Assembly (NCBI GenBank): GCA_016219875.1
Contig: JACRJZ010000083.1
Location: forward strand, 1 to 43,085
Source of the DNA: Verrucomicrobiota bacterium
GTDB lineage: Bacteria; Verrucomicrobiota; Verrucomicrobiia; Limisphaerales; JACRJZ01
DNA length: 43,085 nt
Direction: 5' to 3'
The notes under the pieces are model-generated. The model searched no databases. It was not told the DNA's origin and was given only the letters and a program-made list of their open reading frames with translations. Below, piece after piece: positions 1 to 8,144 of this stretch (positions are counted from its first letter, which is position 1; each line of letters begins with the position of its first letter). The position numbers were made by a program, and so were the translations under genes.

Positions 1-60
1 CGAGGGAGGCCGGACTGCCACCGTGCCCCGGCTTCCTTCGCTTCCAATTTCCAGGGGCAT

Positions 61-131
61 TTGGGTAACACCACTTTTGAGTCAACCGGAGCATTTTCCG
101 GCCTCATCTTGGGTAACACCCCCTTTTGAGT
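61..131. repeat. Pair of 22-23 bp direct repeats
   Basis: TTGGGTAACACC followed by AC or CCC and TTTTGAGT occurs at 61-82 and again at 109-131, with 26 bp between. Such closely spaced repeated motifs can be transposase-binding sites at the end of a lost insertion sequence, but no transposase is present and the origin is inference. Confidence 0.6.
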
Positions 132-162
132 TACGGCGGGCCGCCAATTGGCGAGGCAGGGG

Positions 163-343
163 GGCCTCCGGGCTGCTGCCGTTGAATTAAGCAGCGGCGG
201 TAGGCTCTTCATCGTAATCATCATCTTACTCTTACTCGCTGAAGTGCTGGGGAGATTAAGATTACGAGCAAGATTATGAGCAGGAACCTGTCGGCTTGGC
301 TGTGCCGCTGGCCTTAATTCAGCGGCGATGGCCTCCGGGCTGC
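163..343. repeat. Composite palindrome with hexamer arms, flanked by 14-bp direct repeats
   Basis: An outer inverted pair (178-198 and 304-326, both containing TTAATTC or its complement) encloses an inner pair built from 6-nt units: 210-240 (TTACTC, GTAATC type) and 252-284 (GATTAA, GATTAC, GATTAT type). The whole block is bracketed by the exact direct repeat GGCCTCCGGGCTGC at 163-176 and 330-343, which looks like a target-site duplication or a recombination product. Confidence 0.6.
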
Positions 344-410
344 GGCCGAGGGCGCGCTATGGCGTCAACCGCAAACCAGCCGGAACGGACTGCCTCCTAC
401 CTTTTGCTGC

Positions 411-1709
411 TCACTCCTCAATCCGGTAAAGATGCGTCCTCGTCCGAAGAACCAGCGCCTTTCCGGTCACAGCCGGTGACGCCATGAAGCCGGCGTCGAG
501 TTGGCTCTCGGCGAGTTTCTTAAACTCCCGCGTGGCGGCCACCACCGTCGTCTTGCCTTCCTCGCTGAAGAAGTAAAGCCGTGCTTCCACCGCCATCGGC
601 GCGGCGGAGTAGTTGCCGCCGATGCGCTCGTTCCAGGCCACCGTGCCGGTCTTCGCTTCCCAACACGTCGCCACACCGTTGTCATCGATGCCGAAGAGCA
701 GGTCCCCGACGAGGGTGAGCGAGGGCTTCTTGGGCACGTTCCGTTTGGTCTTCCAGACGACTTCCAACTTCGTCCCGGCGGGCTTGGGTTGGTTGGCATC
801 GACCACTTCGCCCTTTCGGCCGGGCCGGATGGCCAGCACCTGTCCGCTGCCCCAGCCACTGGGCGCGAAGACCAATCCCAGCCCCGCCACCGGGCGCGTG
901 CTGGCCGAGTGGTTCTGCCGCTCTTCCACGCGCCAGAACTCCTCGCCCGTCAGCGGATCGTAGGCATAGAGCGCCTTGGCCCCCTGGCTCAACAGCGTGC
1001 GCACGCCGTCGAGCAGCGCCACGTGGCAAGTCCCGAAGCCCTTGCGGAGATCGCCCTCAATCATGGGCTGACCGTCCACGCCAAGGTCTTTGAAGTCGAT
1101 GGACCGCGGCTTCTGCCAAACGGTGCGGCCGGTTTCCTTGTCCAGCGCCACGATGAACTGGCGGTCGCTGCCGTCGAAATTCATGATGAACAGGTCCCCG
1201 TGGAGGATCGGCGACGACCCGGCGCCGCGGTAGTGGTTGCAGACGAAGTCGCGCCGCTCCCACAGCACGTGGCCCGTCCGCGTGTCGAGGCAGGCCGTGC
1301 CCGGCGCTCCAAACGTCACATAAACCCGGCCCTCCTCGATCACCGGCGTCGGCGAGGCGTAGGTGTTGAACGCCGGCACCGACTGGGGCTTCTCGATCTC
1401 AAACAGCTTCTGGTCGCGGACGATCTGGCCCGTGTCGCGATCAAGGCAAACCGCGAAAAGTTCGCGGCCATTCTCCGTCGCCGTGGCCAGCCAAATCTGG
1501 TTGCTCCAGATGACCGGCGACGCCCAAGCCCGTCCGTGGAGGGCGGTCTTCCACTTGACGTTCCGCTGCTCGCTCCACCTCAGCGGCAGCCCGGTGTTGG
1601 TGGAGGTGCCGTCGCCTCGCGGCCCGCGGAACTGGGGCCAGTTGATTTCGTTGGCAGGAAGTGAAAGGGCGGCGAGCAGACCGCCCCAGCAAAGGAACGT
1701 ACGCATCAT
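411..1709 (-). CDS. Secreted PQQ-like beta-propeller protein
   Basis: About 432 residues. The start chosen is the ATG at 1709 (MMRTFLCWGG...), because it gives a signal peptide (hydrophobic LLAALSLPA) directly before the mature start INWPQFRG, the usual opening of Verrucomicrobia and Planctomycetes PQQ-like propellers. An upstream extension in the same frame to 1841 is translated from a palindromic repeat and is rejected. Repeated blade motifs of the type W.SPVIW, ALDKETGRTVW, LYAYDPLTGEEFW and TCWEAKTGTVAW fit a BamB/quinoprotein-dehydrogenase-like fold. No catalytic residues can be assigned; it may be a structural or binding propeller exported to the periplasm or surface. It is the last gene of a minus-strand run that starts at glnD and is separated from the preceding isomerase-like gene by the repeat at 1721-1834. 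Confidence 0.85.
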   Translation of the reverse strand: MMRTFLCWGGLLAALSLPANEINWPQFRGPRGDGTSTNTGLPLRWSEQRNVKWKTALHGRAWASPVIWSNQIWLATATENGRELFAVCLDRDTGQIVRDQKLFEIEKPQSVPAFNTYASPTPVIEEGRVYVTFGAPGTACLDTRTGHVLWERRDFVCNHYRGAGSSPILHGDLFIMNFDGSDRQFIVALDKETGRTVWQKPRSIDFKDLGVDGQPMIEGDLRKGFGTCHVALLDGVRTLLSQGAKALYAYDPLTGEEFWRVEERQNHSASTRPVAGLGLVFAPSGWGSGQVLAIRPGRKGEVVDANQPKPAGTKLEVVWKTKRNVPKKPSLTLVGDLLFGIDDNGVATCWEAKTGTVAWNERIGGNYSAAPMAVEARLYFFSEEGKTTVVAATREFKKLAESQLDAGFMASPAVTGKALVLRTRTHLYRIEE

Positions 1710-1720
1710 AGAGGAGCCTT

Positions 1721-1834
1721 TTTCAAAACCGTAGCAGCCGACGTGAGGAGGCTCTGATTTCCTTGGCCGGCTCTGCCTTCCGACCTCTGAATGGAGCCTC
1801 CTTACGTCGGCTGCTACGGGGTTTTGAAATCGCT
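1721..1834. repeat. Palindromic element, family with GCAGCCGACGTGAGGAGG arms (copy 1)
   Basis: Left arm 1721-1754 (TTTCAAAACCGTAGCAGCCG then ACGTGAGGAGGCTC) and right arm 1794-1834 (GAGCCTCCTTACGTCGGCTG then CTACGGGGTTTTGAAATCGC) are near-perfect inverse complements around a 39-bp centre. The right arm abuts the stop codon of the isomerase-like gene and the left arm ends just before the propeller start. Other copies are at 34639-34741 and 36588-36885, and a solo arm is at 33424-33447. Confidence 0.9.
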
Positions 1835-3271
1835 TCAGCACACTCGGCAGACTTCCAGACCGAGCAGCGCACCGAGCTTATCGATCTTGGCCGCGAGGTG
1901 GCCGACACCGATGGCGCAGTGATGGGCGGGGCCGGCCTTCGACCATTCGTTCATGAACGCCTTCGCGCCGAGGCGGAAGCGGTAGCGGCTGTTGGTGTTT
2001 CCGATGTGCAGCACCGGACCCGGCACGGACTCGCCTTCCGCCGTGAGCAAGAAAACCCTTCCGCCCGCGCCTTGCACCACCGAAAGCAGCGTGACGGGGC
2101 CGTGCTTCACGGTCATCTGGATGGAAAGGCCCTGGCCTGGCTTGCCGTGATACACCGGCAGCGGCACCAGGCCGACGCGCCCTTCCGCGATGGCGAAGTG
2201 GGCCGGGCCGTCGTGGCCGAGGTACACGACGTCGTCCTTGAAGTCCGCCAAGTAAAACTCGCTGAACGAGCCGCCCGCGCCGAAGAGGTCCATGATCTTC
2301 ATGGCTTGGGCGTTCTTGATCTCGCACTCGCCGGCCACCGGCACGTGGCGTCCCGTGAGGAGCGTGTTGCCGGCGATCACCGACGTCACGATGTCGCGGT
2401 AGGCGTAGCCGTCTTCGCTCTCGTAGTAGTAGGCGAGCGCGCCGAGGCGATGCTTCGCGACCAGCGCATCGAGCGCGCAGGAGGTCCGCGCCGCGCGGGC
2501 CAATTCGGCTTTCTCGCACTCGGGCGACACGTCGAACTCGCGGCGGAACTGTTTGATCTTGTTCTCGACCTCGCTCCGGGTGACGGCCTCGCGGAACTTG
2601 TGCAACTCGCACATTTCCACCGGCTCGAAATGGTTGCCAAACGCCGCCGACTGCTGGGTCATGTCGCTGTACACGTCCAACATGCCGCCGTAGTAATGGC
2701 CGAGCACACCGAGGCGGTTCGCGCGCATTCCCACAGCCACCCGCGCGGCCTCGACCCAATCCTGGATTTCCCGCCAAGCCGCGTCGTCAGCGAGGTGGCC
2801 GGTGACGAGATGGTAGGCGATGCCCGCGCGGTTGAAGGCGCAGGCGATTTCCGGCGCGGAGCACGACTGGCAGTGTTCGAGCCAGATGCCGGTCATCAGT
2901 CCCCGATCGCCCAGGGCGTTGAACTTCGCATAGTCGAGCTGCGGCACGGGCTGGAGGTTGAGCACCACCACCGGCACGCGCGCCTGTTGCACCACCGGCA
3001 GCACGATGGACGACAGCGCGTAGGTCGAGACGTAGAGGAAGATGATCTCCACCTCCTCGCGCCGGAAGAGCGACGCAGCTTGGCGGGCCTTGAACGGATC
3101 ATCCACCATTCCCGCGTCCACCAGGTCTGCGCCGAAGCCGCGCAGCTTCCCGGCGATCTCCTTCTGACAGCCGGTGAGGCGGCGCAGCAGGCCGTTGAAC
3201 TGCGGCCAGTAGGTGTCCAAGCCGATGCCGAAGAGGCCGACACGAATTCGTTGAGGCGAGGGGCGCTTCAT
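1835..3271 (-). CDS. L-fucose/L-arabinose isomerase-like protein
   Basis: About 478 residues from the ATG at 3271 (MKRPSPQRIRVGLFGIG). An alternative GTG at 3313 adds 14 residues and would overlap the stop of the upstream ZIP gene as GTGA, the usual geometry of translational coupling, so the start is not settled. The N-terminal segment IRVGLFGIGLDTYWPQF, the central VGVLGHYYGGMLDVYSD and the C-terminal GHLAAKIDKLGALLGL match the AraA/FucI-like sugar isomerase superfamily, which interconverts aldoses and ketoses using a metal ion. The substrate cannot be named from sequence, and the family contains members of unknown function. The stop codon touches the palindromic repeat at 1721-1834. The protein is soluble, with no signal peptide. 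Confidence 0.75.
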   Translation of the reverse strand: MKRPSPQRIRVGLFGIGLDTYWPQFNGLLRRLTGCQKEIAGKLRGFGADLVDAGMVDDPFKARQAASLFRREEVEIIFLYVSTYALSSIVLPVVQQARVPVVVLNLQPVPQLDYAKFNALGDRGLMTGIWLEHCQSCSAPEIACAFNRAGIAYHLVTGHLADDAAWREIQDWVEAARVAVGMRANRLGVLGHYYGGMLDVYSDMTQQSAAFGNHFEPVEMCELHKFREAVTRSEVENKIKQFRREFDVSPECEKAELARAARTSCALDALVAKHRLGALAYYYESEDGYAYRDIVTSVIAGNTLLTGRHVPVAGECEIKNAQAMKIMDLFGAGGSFSEFYLADFKDDVVYLGHDGPAHFAIAEGRVGLVPLPVYHGKPGQGLSIQMTVKHGPVTLLSVVQGAGGRVFLLTAEGESVPGPVLHIGNTNSRYRFRLGAKAFMNEWSKAGPAHHCAIGVGHLAAKIDKLGALLGLEVCRVC

Positions 3272-3309
3272 GAGGGAGTGACGACGTGGGTTCTCGGCCG
3301 GAGCGAAAC

Positions 3310-4260
3310 TCACCGGTGGTCGTGGCTGTCGTGGTCAAGAGCGGCCGGCACGCTGTTCGTGGTGGCTGGCTCGTGGCGATCATGGCCGGCGGTTTCAAAA
3401 CGTCCGATGAAGGCGGCCATTCCCAAACCCAAAAGCAGTGCGGCGGACAGCTTGAGCCGGTCGTGCGAATGGAATTGCAGTTCCGGCAGCAAATCGCTTG
3501 TCGCGATGCACAGGAACGTGCCCGCCGAGAATGCCAGCGCCGCGCCGACGAACTGCTGGGCGCCGGGCGATCCGTTGCCCAGCCCCAAATGAAAGAGCAG
3601 CACGCCCGCTGGAATGGCGAGGGCGAGCAGACCGTTCACTAAATGACAAAAAGCCCGCGAGCGTCCACCCCGCGCCATGAGCGCGCCCACGGCCATCGCG
3701 TCAAAAGGCTTGTGCAGGAAGACGACCAGGAAGGTGCCGAACCCGGCCAGCAGTCCGTGGGCGTGGGCGTGGGTTTCCGCCTCGACACTGGCCGCGACCG
3801 CCGCACCGTCGATGAGCGTGTGGAGCACCAAACCCAGGGTCGCGCCTGTCCACGAAAGCCGCTGGGCGGATTGCACGGCCAGATTGCCGCAGGCGGAGTG
3901 GTCGAGCGAGTGCTCGTGGTGGTGGTCGTGATGATGAGGGCCGTTCTCGCCCGCCGGCTCTTCCGGCACGTCATGGTGATGGAAATGAAAAAACCGCTGG
4001 ATGAAAAACATGGCGAGGAAGCCCGCCACCAGCCAGCCGACGGCGCGATCCAGGGAATGAAGTTGGTGCCAGGAATGGGGCAGAAGGTGCAGCAGGCCGA
4101 CGCCCAGCATCAAGCCGGCGACAAAGCTGGTGCAGGTCTGCATGCGCGTGTGCGTGGGGCGGAGCAGCAGCGGCAACCAGCCTCCCGCCAGCGACGCCAG
4201 CAGGATCAGGGCGCAGTACCCGCTCAGCAACAGCCACGACGGCAGGCCAGTTTCATTCAT
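3310..4260 (-). CDS. ZIP-family divalent metal transporter
   Basis: About 316 residues from the ATG at 4260 (MNETGLPSW). A TTG-started extension to 4302 would begin inside a terminator-like hairpin and is less likely. Several hydrophobic segments are visible (LLLSGYCALILLASLAGGWL, SFVAGLMLGVGLLHLL, AVGWLVAGFLAMFFI, LLALAIPAGVLLFHLGL). A long His-rich cytoplasmic loop (FHFHHHD, HHHDHHHEH) and the ZIP signature elements HTLIDGAA and HKPFDAMA lie in the membrane core, and the tail is again His/Asp-rich. The family moves Zn or Fe into the cytoplasm; the exact metal is not predictable. The stop overlaps the possible GTG start of the isomerase-like gene, so the two are probably co-transcribed. Confidence 0.88.
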   Translation of the reverse strand: MNETGLPSWLLLSGYCALILLASLAGGWLPLLLRPTHTRMQTCTSFVAGLMLGVGLLHLLPHSWHQLHSLDRAVGWLVAGFLAMFFIQRFFHFHHHDVPEEPAGENGPHHHDHHHEHSLDHSACGNLAVQSAQRLSWTGATLGLVLHTLIDGAAVAASVEAETHAHAHGLLAGFGTFLVVFLHKPFDAMAVGALMARGGRSRAFCHLVNGLLALAIPAGVLLFHLGLGNGSPGAQQFVGAALAFSAGTFLCIATSDLLPELQFHSHDRLKLSAALLLGLGMAAFIGRFETAGHDRHEPATTNSVPAALDHDSHDHR

Positions 4261-4287
4261 TGCGCGCGAGAAGGTGAGGAAAAACGG

Positions 4288-4307
4288 AAACGTTGTCAGC
4301 AACGTTT
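4288..4307 (-). terminator. Hairpin with T-run downstream of glnD
   Basis: AAACGTTG-TCAG-CAACGTTT forms a perfect 8-bp stem with a 4-nt loop. Read on the minus strand, downstream of the glnD stop, it is followed within a few bases by GTTTTT, as in an intrinsic terminator. The stem is AT-rich and short, so it may be partial or regulatory. It sits just upstream of the preferred ZIP start. Confidence 0.45.
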
Positions 4308-4341
4308 TCGAGGCGGTGCCGAAGGCCCAAGCCGCCCGGCA

Positions 4342-7134
4342 CTACGCCTCGGCTCGCGCTTGAAGGTCCAACTGCCCAATGGCCGTGCGCAGGTGCTCGG
4401 CGATCAACCGCTGCCGCTCCGGCTCCAGGACTTGCTGGCCGTCCGGCTCGCGCACGTAAAAACTGTCAATGGCCGCGCCCTTTTCGGTGACGATCTTGGC
4501 CACCGAGATGTCCAACCCCAAGCCGGCCATCGTCTCCGCCACGGCGTAAAGCAGGCCCAGGCGGTCTTCGGTTTCGATCTCGATCACCGTCCGGTTGGCC
4601 GAGGTCCGGTTGTCGAAGTCGATGCGGGTCGGAATGCGTTCGTCCTCGACGGACTGGTAGAACGGGCGGCCCGCTTTCTTGTTCGCAATGAGGGCGCGCA
4701 GGTCGGCGCCCTCCAAGGAGAGGGCTTGGTTCACCACCGTCTCAAACTCGGCATGGGACTCCCGCTTCACGAGCGTCCCGGTGGCGGCGTCGGTCACAAA
4801 GAAAGTGTCCAGAGCGATGCCGTCCGCGCGGCTGAAAATCTGGGCGCCGAGAATGTTGAGACCGGCGGCGGAGAACGAGCCGGCAATGCGCCAGAACAAC
4901 CCGGGCCGGTCCCAGGTGCAGAGTTTCACGCGCGTGTAGCCGCGATCGGGTTCGTTGTGCCACTCGATCGTGGGATCGAGCGCGCGGTTACCCTCGCCCA
5001 ATTGCAGATGCATGAAGCGATGCGCCAGGGCCAGGTCCGAGCCGATCTCGCGGGCGGTGTTGACCAGGAAATAGCGCGCGGGCAGCGATTGGAAGTGGGC
5101 CTCGACTTCATCGTCGTCCAGGGTGCGGGGCAGGAGCCGGCGCACTTCGTCGCGGAGGGAGGAGCGTTGCCGCTCTTCGGCCCAGAGAAAAGTTTTCACG
5201 CCCGCCAGGGTTTCCCGGGACCTCTGATAGAGCGTGAGGAGCAGGGTGTCTTTGAAGCCGTTCCACAGCTTGTCGCTCGTGCCGAGGGAATCCGCCAGCG
5301 TGTGGAGCGTGAGGGCGGTGAGGTTCTCGGCGTTCTTGACCAGGGCGGCGAAATCCCGCGCGACCGCCGGGTCATCCAGGTCGCGGCGCTGGGAGACGAT
5401 GGCCATGGCTAGGTGGTTCTCGATGACGACCCGCAGGCTTTCCGCAGCCACGGTATCGAGACGGAGCCGGCGGGCCACGCGCTGGGCCATCTGGCTGCTG
5501 GCCACCGCATGATTGCCGTTCGCCCGCGCCTTGCCGGCATCGTGCAAGAGCAGGGCCAGGTAGAGCACGAACGGCCGCTCCAAGTTGCGGAACATCTCCG
5601 CGTAGTGGCAGAACGGCGGCTCCTTGGCCTCCCAGACTTGATCGAGCTTTTCGAGGCACATCAAGGTGTGCTCGTCGGTGGTGTATTGGTGGTAGAACTC
5701 GTGTTGCACCAGCGCCGTCAGTTTGCCGAACTCCGGGAGATATTTCCCCAGGAAGCCCACGTCGTGCATGAGGCGGAGGATGGGTGCGACGCTGCCGCGC
5801 TGGTTCAGGATTTCCAGGAACGTGTCGCGCACGTGCGGCTCGCGGGTGAACGAGCGGTCCAGCAGTTGCAGGGACTGGCGGAGGAGTTGCACCAAGGCTG
5901 GATGCAACTTCAGCCCGCGCTGCTGGGCGTAGAGGAACACGCGCATCAGCCGCGCCGGCTGGTCCCGAAACACGCGCGGCGTGGCGGCGCAGATTTCGCC
6001 TCCGGTGAACTTGAAGCCGTCGAACAACTGCTCCTTCATCCGCTCCGCCCGCGTGCGGAAGATGGCGCGCAAGGAGGGCAACAGCCCCGGCTTGGGCGTG
6101 AGCGCCAGGCGCTGCTCGACGGTGCTGGTGATGAGGTAAATGTTCCGCGAGTGATTGAAGTAGTCACTGAGGAACCGCTCAATGCGCTGGCTGGGCGAGC
6201 GTTCGGTGTAGCCGAGGCACTTCGCCACGGCGGGCTGGACGTTCTTGGCGAGGACGTCCACGGACCGGTTCACGGTGTAGTGCAGTTCGTTCCGCACCCG
6301 CAGCAGGAAGTCGTAAGCCTTTTCCAGTTTGCGCGCCTCGGACTGGCTGATCAGTTCCCGCTGCACCAAGTCCGCCAGGGTGCGGGTCCGGTATTTGAAG
6401 AACGCCATCCAAAGGAGGTTCTGGTAATCGCGCAGGCCGCCGCAGCCGTTCTTGACGTTCGGCTCCTGCATGGTGGCGGAGTTGCCGTACTTGGCATGGC
6501 GCACCGCCTGGTCCCGCACGCGCGCGGCGATGTACTCCGCTTCGTAGCCCTGGATGCACTTGGCCAGCAACGTTTCCTGAAAGAGCTTGAACAACTCGCC
6601 GTTGCCCCAGATGGGCCGCGCTTCGATGAGCGAGGTCTTGGACTGCATGTCCTTGTTCGCCACCTCCACGCAATCGGTGACCGTGCGCACGCTCTGGCCC
6701 GGCTTGAGATGCACGTCCCACATGATCGGGATCAGCGTGTCGATCACTTTGGCCAGGTAGTGCCGGCCTTTGCCCGAGTTCGCCTCCTGCGTGTGGAGGA
6801 GCATGATATCGACGTCGCTGTAGGGGTTCAACTCTCCGCGCCCGTAGCCGCCAATGGCGACGAGCGAGAGCGACGGCGTCAACCGTTGAAACTCCAGTCC
6901 TTCCTGCTGGTGGATGCCGTCCATGAGATGGCGCATCAGGGCGTCCATCATGGTTGCGCGGCCCCGACACACCTCCGAGCCGCTGCCGCCGCCGCGATGG
7001 AAAAACTTCAGCCGGTGCGTCTGGAGCTTGATGAAATTCCGGTATCGGGCTTTCTCCTGCTCCAGCGTCCGTCCCGGCGGCAACGGCAATTTCTCCGCCG
7101 CTTCCGCCTCAATTTTTGCCAGCAACGTCCGCAT
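4342..7134 (-). CDS. glnD: [Protein-PII] uridylyltransferase / uridylyl-removing enzyme
   Basis: 930 residues, typical of GlnD. It adds UMP to PII signal proteins when glutamine is low and removes it when glutamine is high, so it senses nitrogen status in the cytoplasm. Visible domains in order: a nucleotidyltransferase domain with GGYGRGELNPYSDVDIMLL (about residues 95-113; the two Asp near 107 and 109 bind metal), the GlnD helical region with NVKNGCGGLRDYQNL, an HD phosphohydrolase domain with LLLHDAGKARANGNH (His-Asp near 531), and two C-terminal ACT domains (VKLCTWDRPGLFWRIAG near 733 and IEIETEDRLGLLYAVAE near 848) that bind glutamine. The ATG at 7134 gives the full family length. No PII or glutamine synthetase gene lies in the window. 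Confidence 0.96.
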   Translation of the reverse strand: MRTLLAKIEAEAAEKLPLPPGRTLEQEKARYRNFIKLQTHRLKFFHRGGGSGSEVCRGRATMMDALMRHLMDGIHQQEGLEFQRLTPSLSLVAIGGYGRGELNPYSDVDIMLLHTQEANSGKGRHYLAKVIDTLIPIMWDVHLKPGQSVRTVTDCVEVANKDMQSKTSLIEARPIWGNGELFKLFQETLLAKCIQGYEAEYIAARVRDQAVRHAKYGNSATMQEPNVKNGCGGLRDYQNLLWMAFFKYRTRTLADLVQRELISQSEARKLEKAYDFLLRVRNELHYTVNRSVDVLAKNVQPAVAKCLGYTERSPSQRIERFLSDYFNHSRNIYLITSTVEQRLALTPKPGLLPSLRAIFRTRAERMKEQLFDGFKFTGGEICAATPRVFRDQPARLMRVFLYAQQRGLKLHPALVQLLRQSLQLLDRSFTREPHVRDTFLEILNQRGSVAPILRLMHDVGFLGKYLPEFGKLTALVQHEFYHQYTTDEHTLMCLEKLDQVWEAKEPPFCHYAEMFRNLERPFVLYLALLLHDAGKARANGNHAVASSQMAQRVARRLRLDTVAAESLRVVIENHLAMAIVSQRRDLDDPAVARDFAALVKNAENLTALTLHTLADSLGTSDKLWNGFKDTLLLTLYQRSRETLAGVKTFLWAEERQRSSLRDEVRRLLPRTLDDDEVEAHFQSLPARYFLVNTAREIGSDLALAHRFMHLQLGEGNRALDPTIEWHNEPDRGYTRVKLCTWDRPGLFWRIAGSFSAAGLNILGAQIFSRADGIALDTFFVTDAATGTLVKRESHAEFETVVNQALSLEGADLRALIANKKAGRPFYQSVEDERIPTRIDFDNRTSANRTVIEIETEDRLGLLYAVAETMAGLGLDISVAKIVTEKGAAIDSFYVREPDGQQVLEPERQRLIAEHLRTAIGQLDLQARAEA

Positions 7135-7231
7135 CGGCGCTCAAGGTAGGGAGCCACCGCCGGGAACGCAAGGTGCCAGCGGGCCAGAGCCGTCGCGGGT
7201 CGGCGGGAAGCACTGGACTTGGCGGCGTTCA

Positions 7232-7321
7232 CCGGGTCAGGGGACCCGGCCAACAGGAATGGCGTGCCTGGTAGGCCCGGTGCCCTCACCGGGTGGCCCA
7301 GGCGCGTTCCACGGCTCAGGA
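7232..7321. repeat. GC-rich palindromic repeat (copy 1)
   Basis: It contains CCGGGTCAGGGGACCCGG (7232-7249), then GTAGGCCCGGTGCCCTCACC GGG (7271-7293), then GCGTTCCACGGCTCAGGA. The 23-bp block 7271-7293 is the exact reverse complement of 18868-18890, and the flanking parts also align, so the two loci are copies of one dispersed element. The copy lies in the 221-bp space between glnD and the receiver-domain gene. Confidence 0.85.
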
Positions 7322-7355
7322 TGTCGAAGACTCGAAACTGCGGCCAGCGGCGAGT

Positions 7356-7850
7356 TCAGATTTCGGGCTGAAACCCACGCGTGGGGTCTTCCAGACCGCC
7401 CGCGCCATGATCGTTTGGTGTCCGGCAAGCCTCGGACGCGGCGATCCTCGCCTGTGCTCTCTCGTCGAGTGCGCCACGGATCACCCTGAGCAGTTCGGCG
7501 AACGGACGGCCCTTCTGGAAGACCGTGACCGCTCCGAGGGCTTTGGCACGAGCTTGCACCGCGGGCGAGGCATCCACCGTGTGGACAATGACGGGGAAAT
7601 CAGCTTCGGGATGGCTCCGGCGCGCCATGATGAGGAAGGCAAAGCCGTCGGTCAGACCCGCAAAGGGATCCCCGTCCAGCAGGGTCAGATCGAGGATGAG
7701 CAAGTCCGGCAGTTCATTCCTGGTGACTCGCAGAGCCTCACTCACGCTGACCGCACGCGTGACTTGGTAGCCCTCGGCCTGCAAACGGGATGACAGGAGG
7801 CTCATGACCAGCCTGTCATCTTCAACGACCAAGATGTGTTCGTCGTTCAT
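7356..7850 (-). CDS. Response-regulator receiver-domain protein
   Basis: 164 residues. One CheY-like receiver domain fills residues 1-125: acidic pair EDD at 10-12, phosphoacceptor Asp54 in LILDLTLLDGD, the switch Thr91 in VIVHTVDAS, and Lys113 in VFQKGRPF. No DNA-binding or enzymatic output domain follows, only a tail of about 40 residues rich in Arg/Ala/Gly (DERAQARIAASEACRTPND), so it is likely a single-domain relay or a regulator acting by protein contact. No histidine kinase is nearby. The tail is unusual for a stand-alone receiver and runs towards the repeat at 7232-7321, so part of it may be recent sequence. Confidence 0.85.
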   Translation of the reverse strand: MNDEHILVVEDDRLVMSLLSSRLQAEGYQVTRAVSVSEALRVTRNELPDLLILDLTLLDGDPFAGLTDGFAFLIMARRSHPEADFPVIVHTVDASPAVQARAKALGAVTVFQKGRPFAELLRVIRGALDERAQARIAASEACRTPNDHGAGGLEDPTRGFQPEI

Positions 7851-8004
7851 ACCGGCGCACCCACAGGGACATCGGCAGGAGCGACAGGTAGTTTAGCTCC
7901 CGGTTGATTTGGCAGCGCCAGGAAAATCTTGGCCTTGCCCGGGAAAAGGAGTAACGTCCGCCCGTGAACCGGCAGCGCAAGCGCAGGGCGATGGGACTGC
8001 CCCT

Positions 8005-8020
8005 CTGTGTGGACACACAG
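8005..8020. promoter_or_regulatory. Short perfect dyad upstream of the kinase-like gene
   Basis: CTGTGTG-GA-CACACAG is a perfect 7-bp dyad in the 294-bp space between two divergent genes, 125 bp before the kinase-like start. It could be an operator for a dimeric regulator; no partner is known. Confidence 0.25.
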
Positions 8021-8132
8021 CCGACTGGCAGACGCGCCCGCGCAAACCACGCCGGTCCGCGCTCCAGGCAGGGGCCGCCGCGGCCTTCGCGCGGTCGAGG
8101 CCCGCCCTGGATCCAGTTCAACCGCCGCAGAG

Positions 8133-8139
8133 AAAGGAG
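8133..8139 (+). promoter_or_regulatory. Shine-Dalgarno that fixes the kinase-like start
   Basis: AAAGGAG lies 5 bases before the ATG at 8145. It argues against longer in-frame starts reaching to 8007 and is one of the few strong ribosome-binding sites in the window. Confidence 0.7.
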
Positions 8140-8144
8140 TTGCT

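Larger units (their letters stand above)
1..410. other. Gene-free left edge with repeats
   Basis: No convincing gene is seen in these bases. The stretch contains a near-exact direct repeat (61-82 and 109-131) and a composite palindromic element (about 177-329) bracketed by an exact 14-bp direct repeat. Both are listed separately. The short reading frames here have no ribosome-binding site and no recognisable product. Confidence 0.7.

Noticed and set aside
61..131. Insertion sequence at the left edge
   Set aside because: Only two short direct repeats are present; there is no transposase or second end within the window.
1710..1841. Upstream extension of the first propeller protein (MLKRFQNPVAADVRRL...)
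   Set aside because: It is the translation of the palindromic element and would place a signal peptide in the interior of the protein.
5413..7149. Long open frame on the plus strand opposite glnD (also 1763-3592, 10566-12212 and 35357-36511 opposite other genes)
   Set aside because: These are antisense shadows of clear genes in GC-rich DNA; the predicted proteins are His/Arg/Val-rich, low in complexity and show no family motif.
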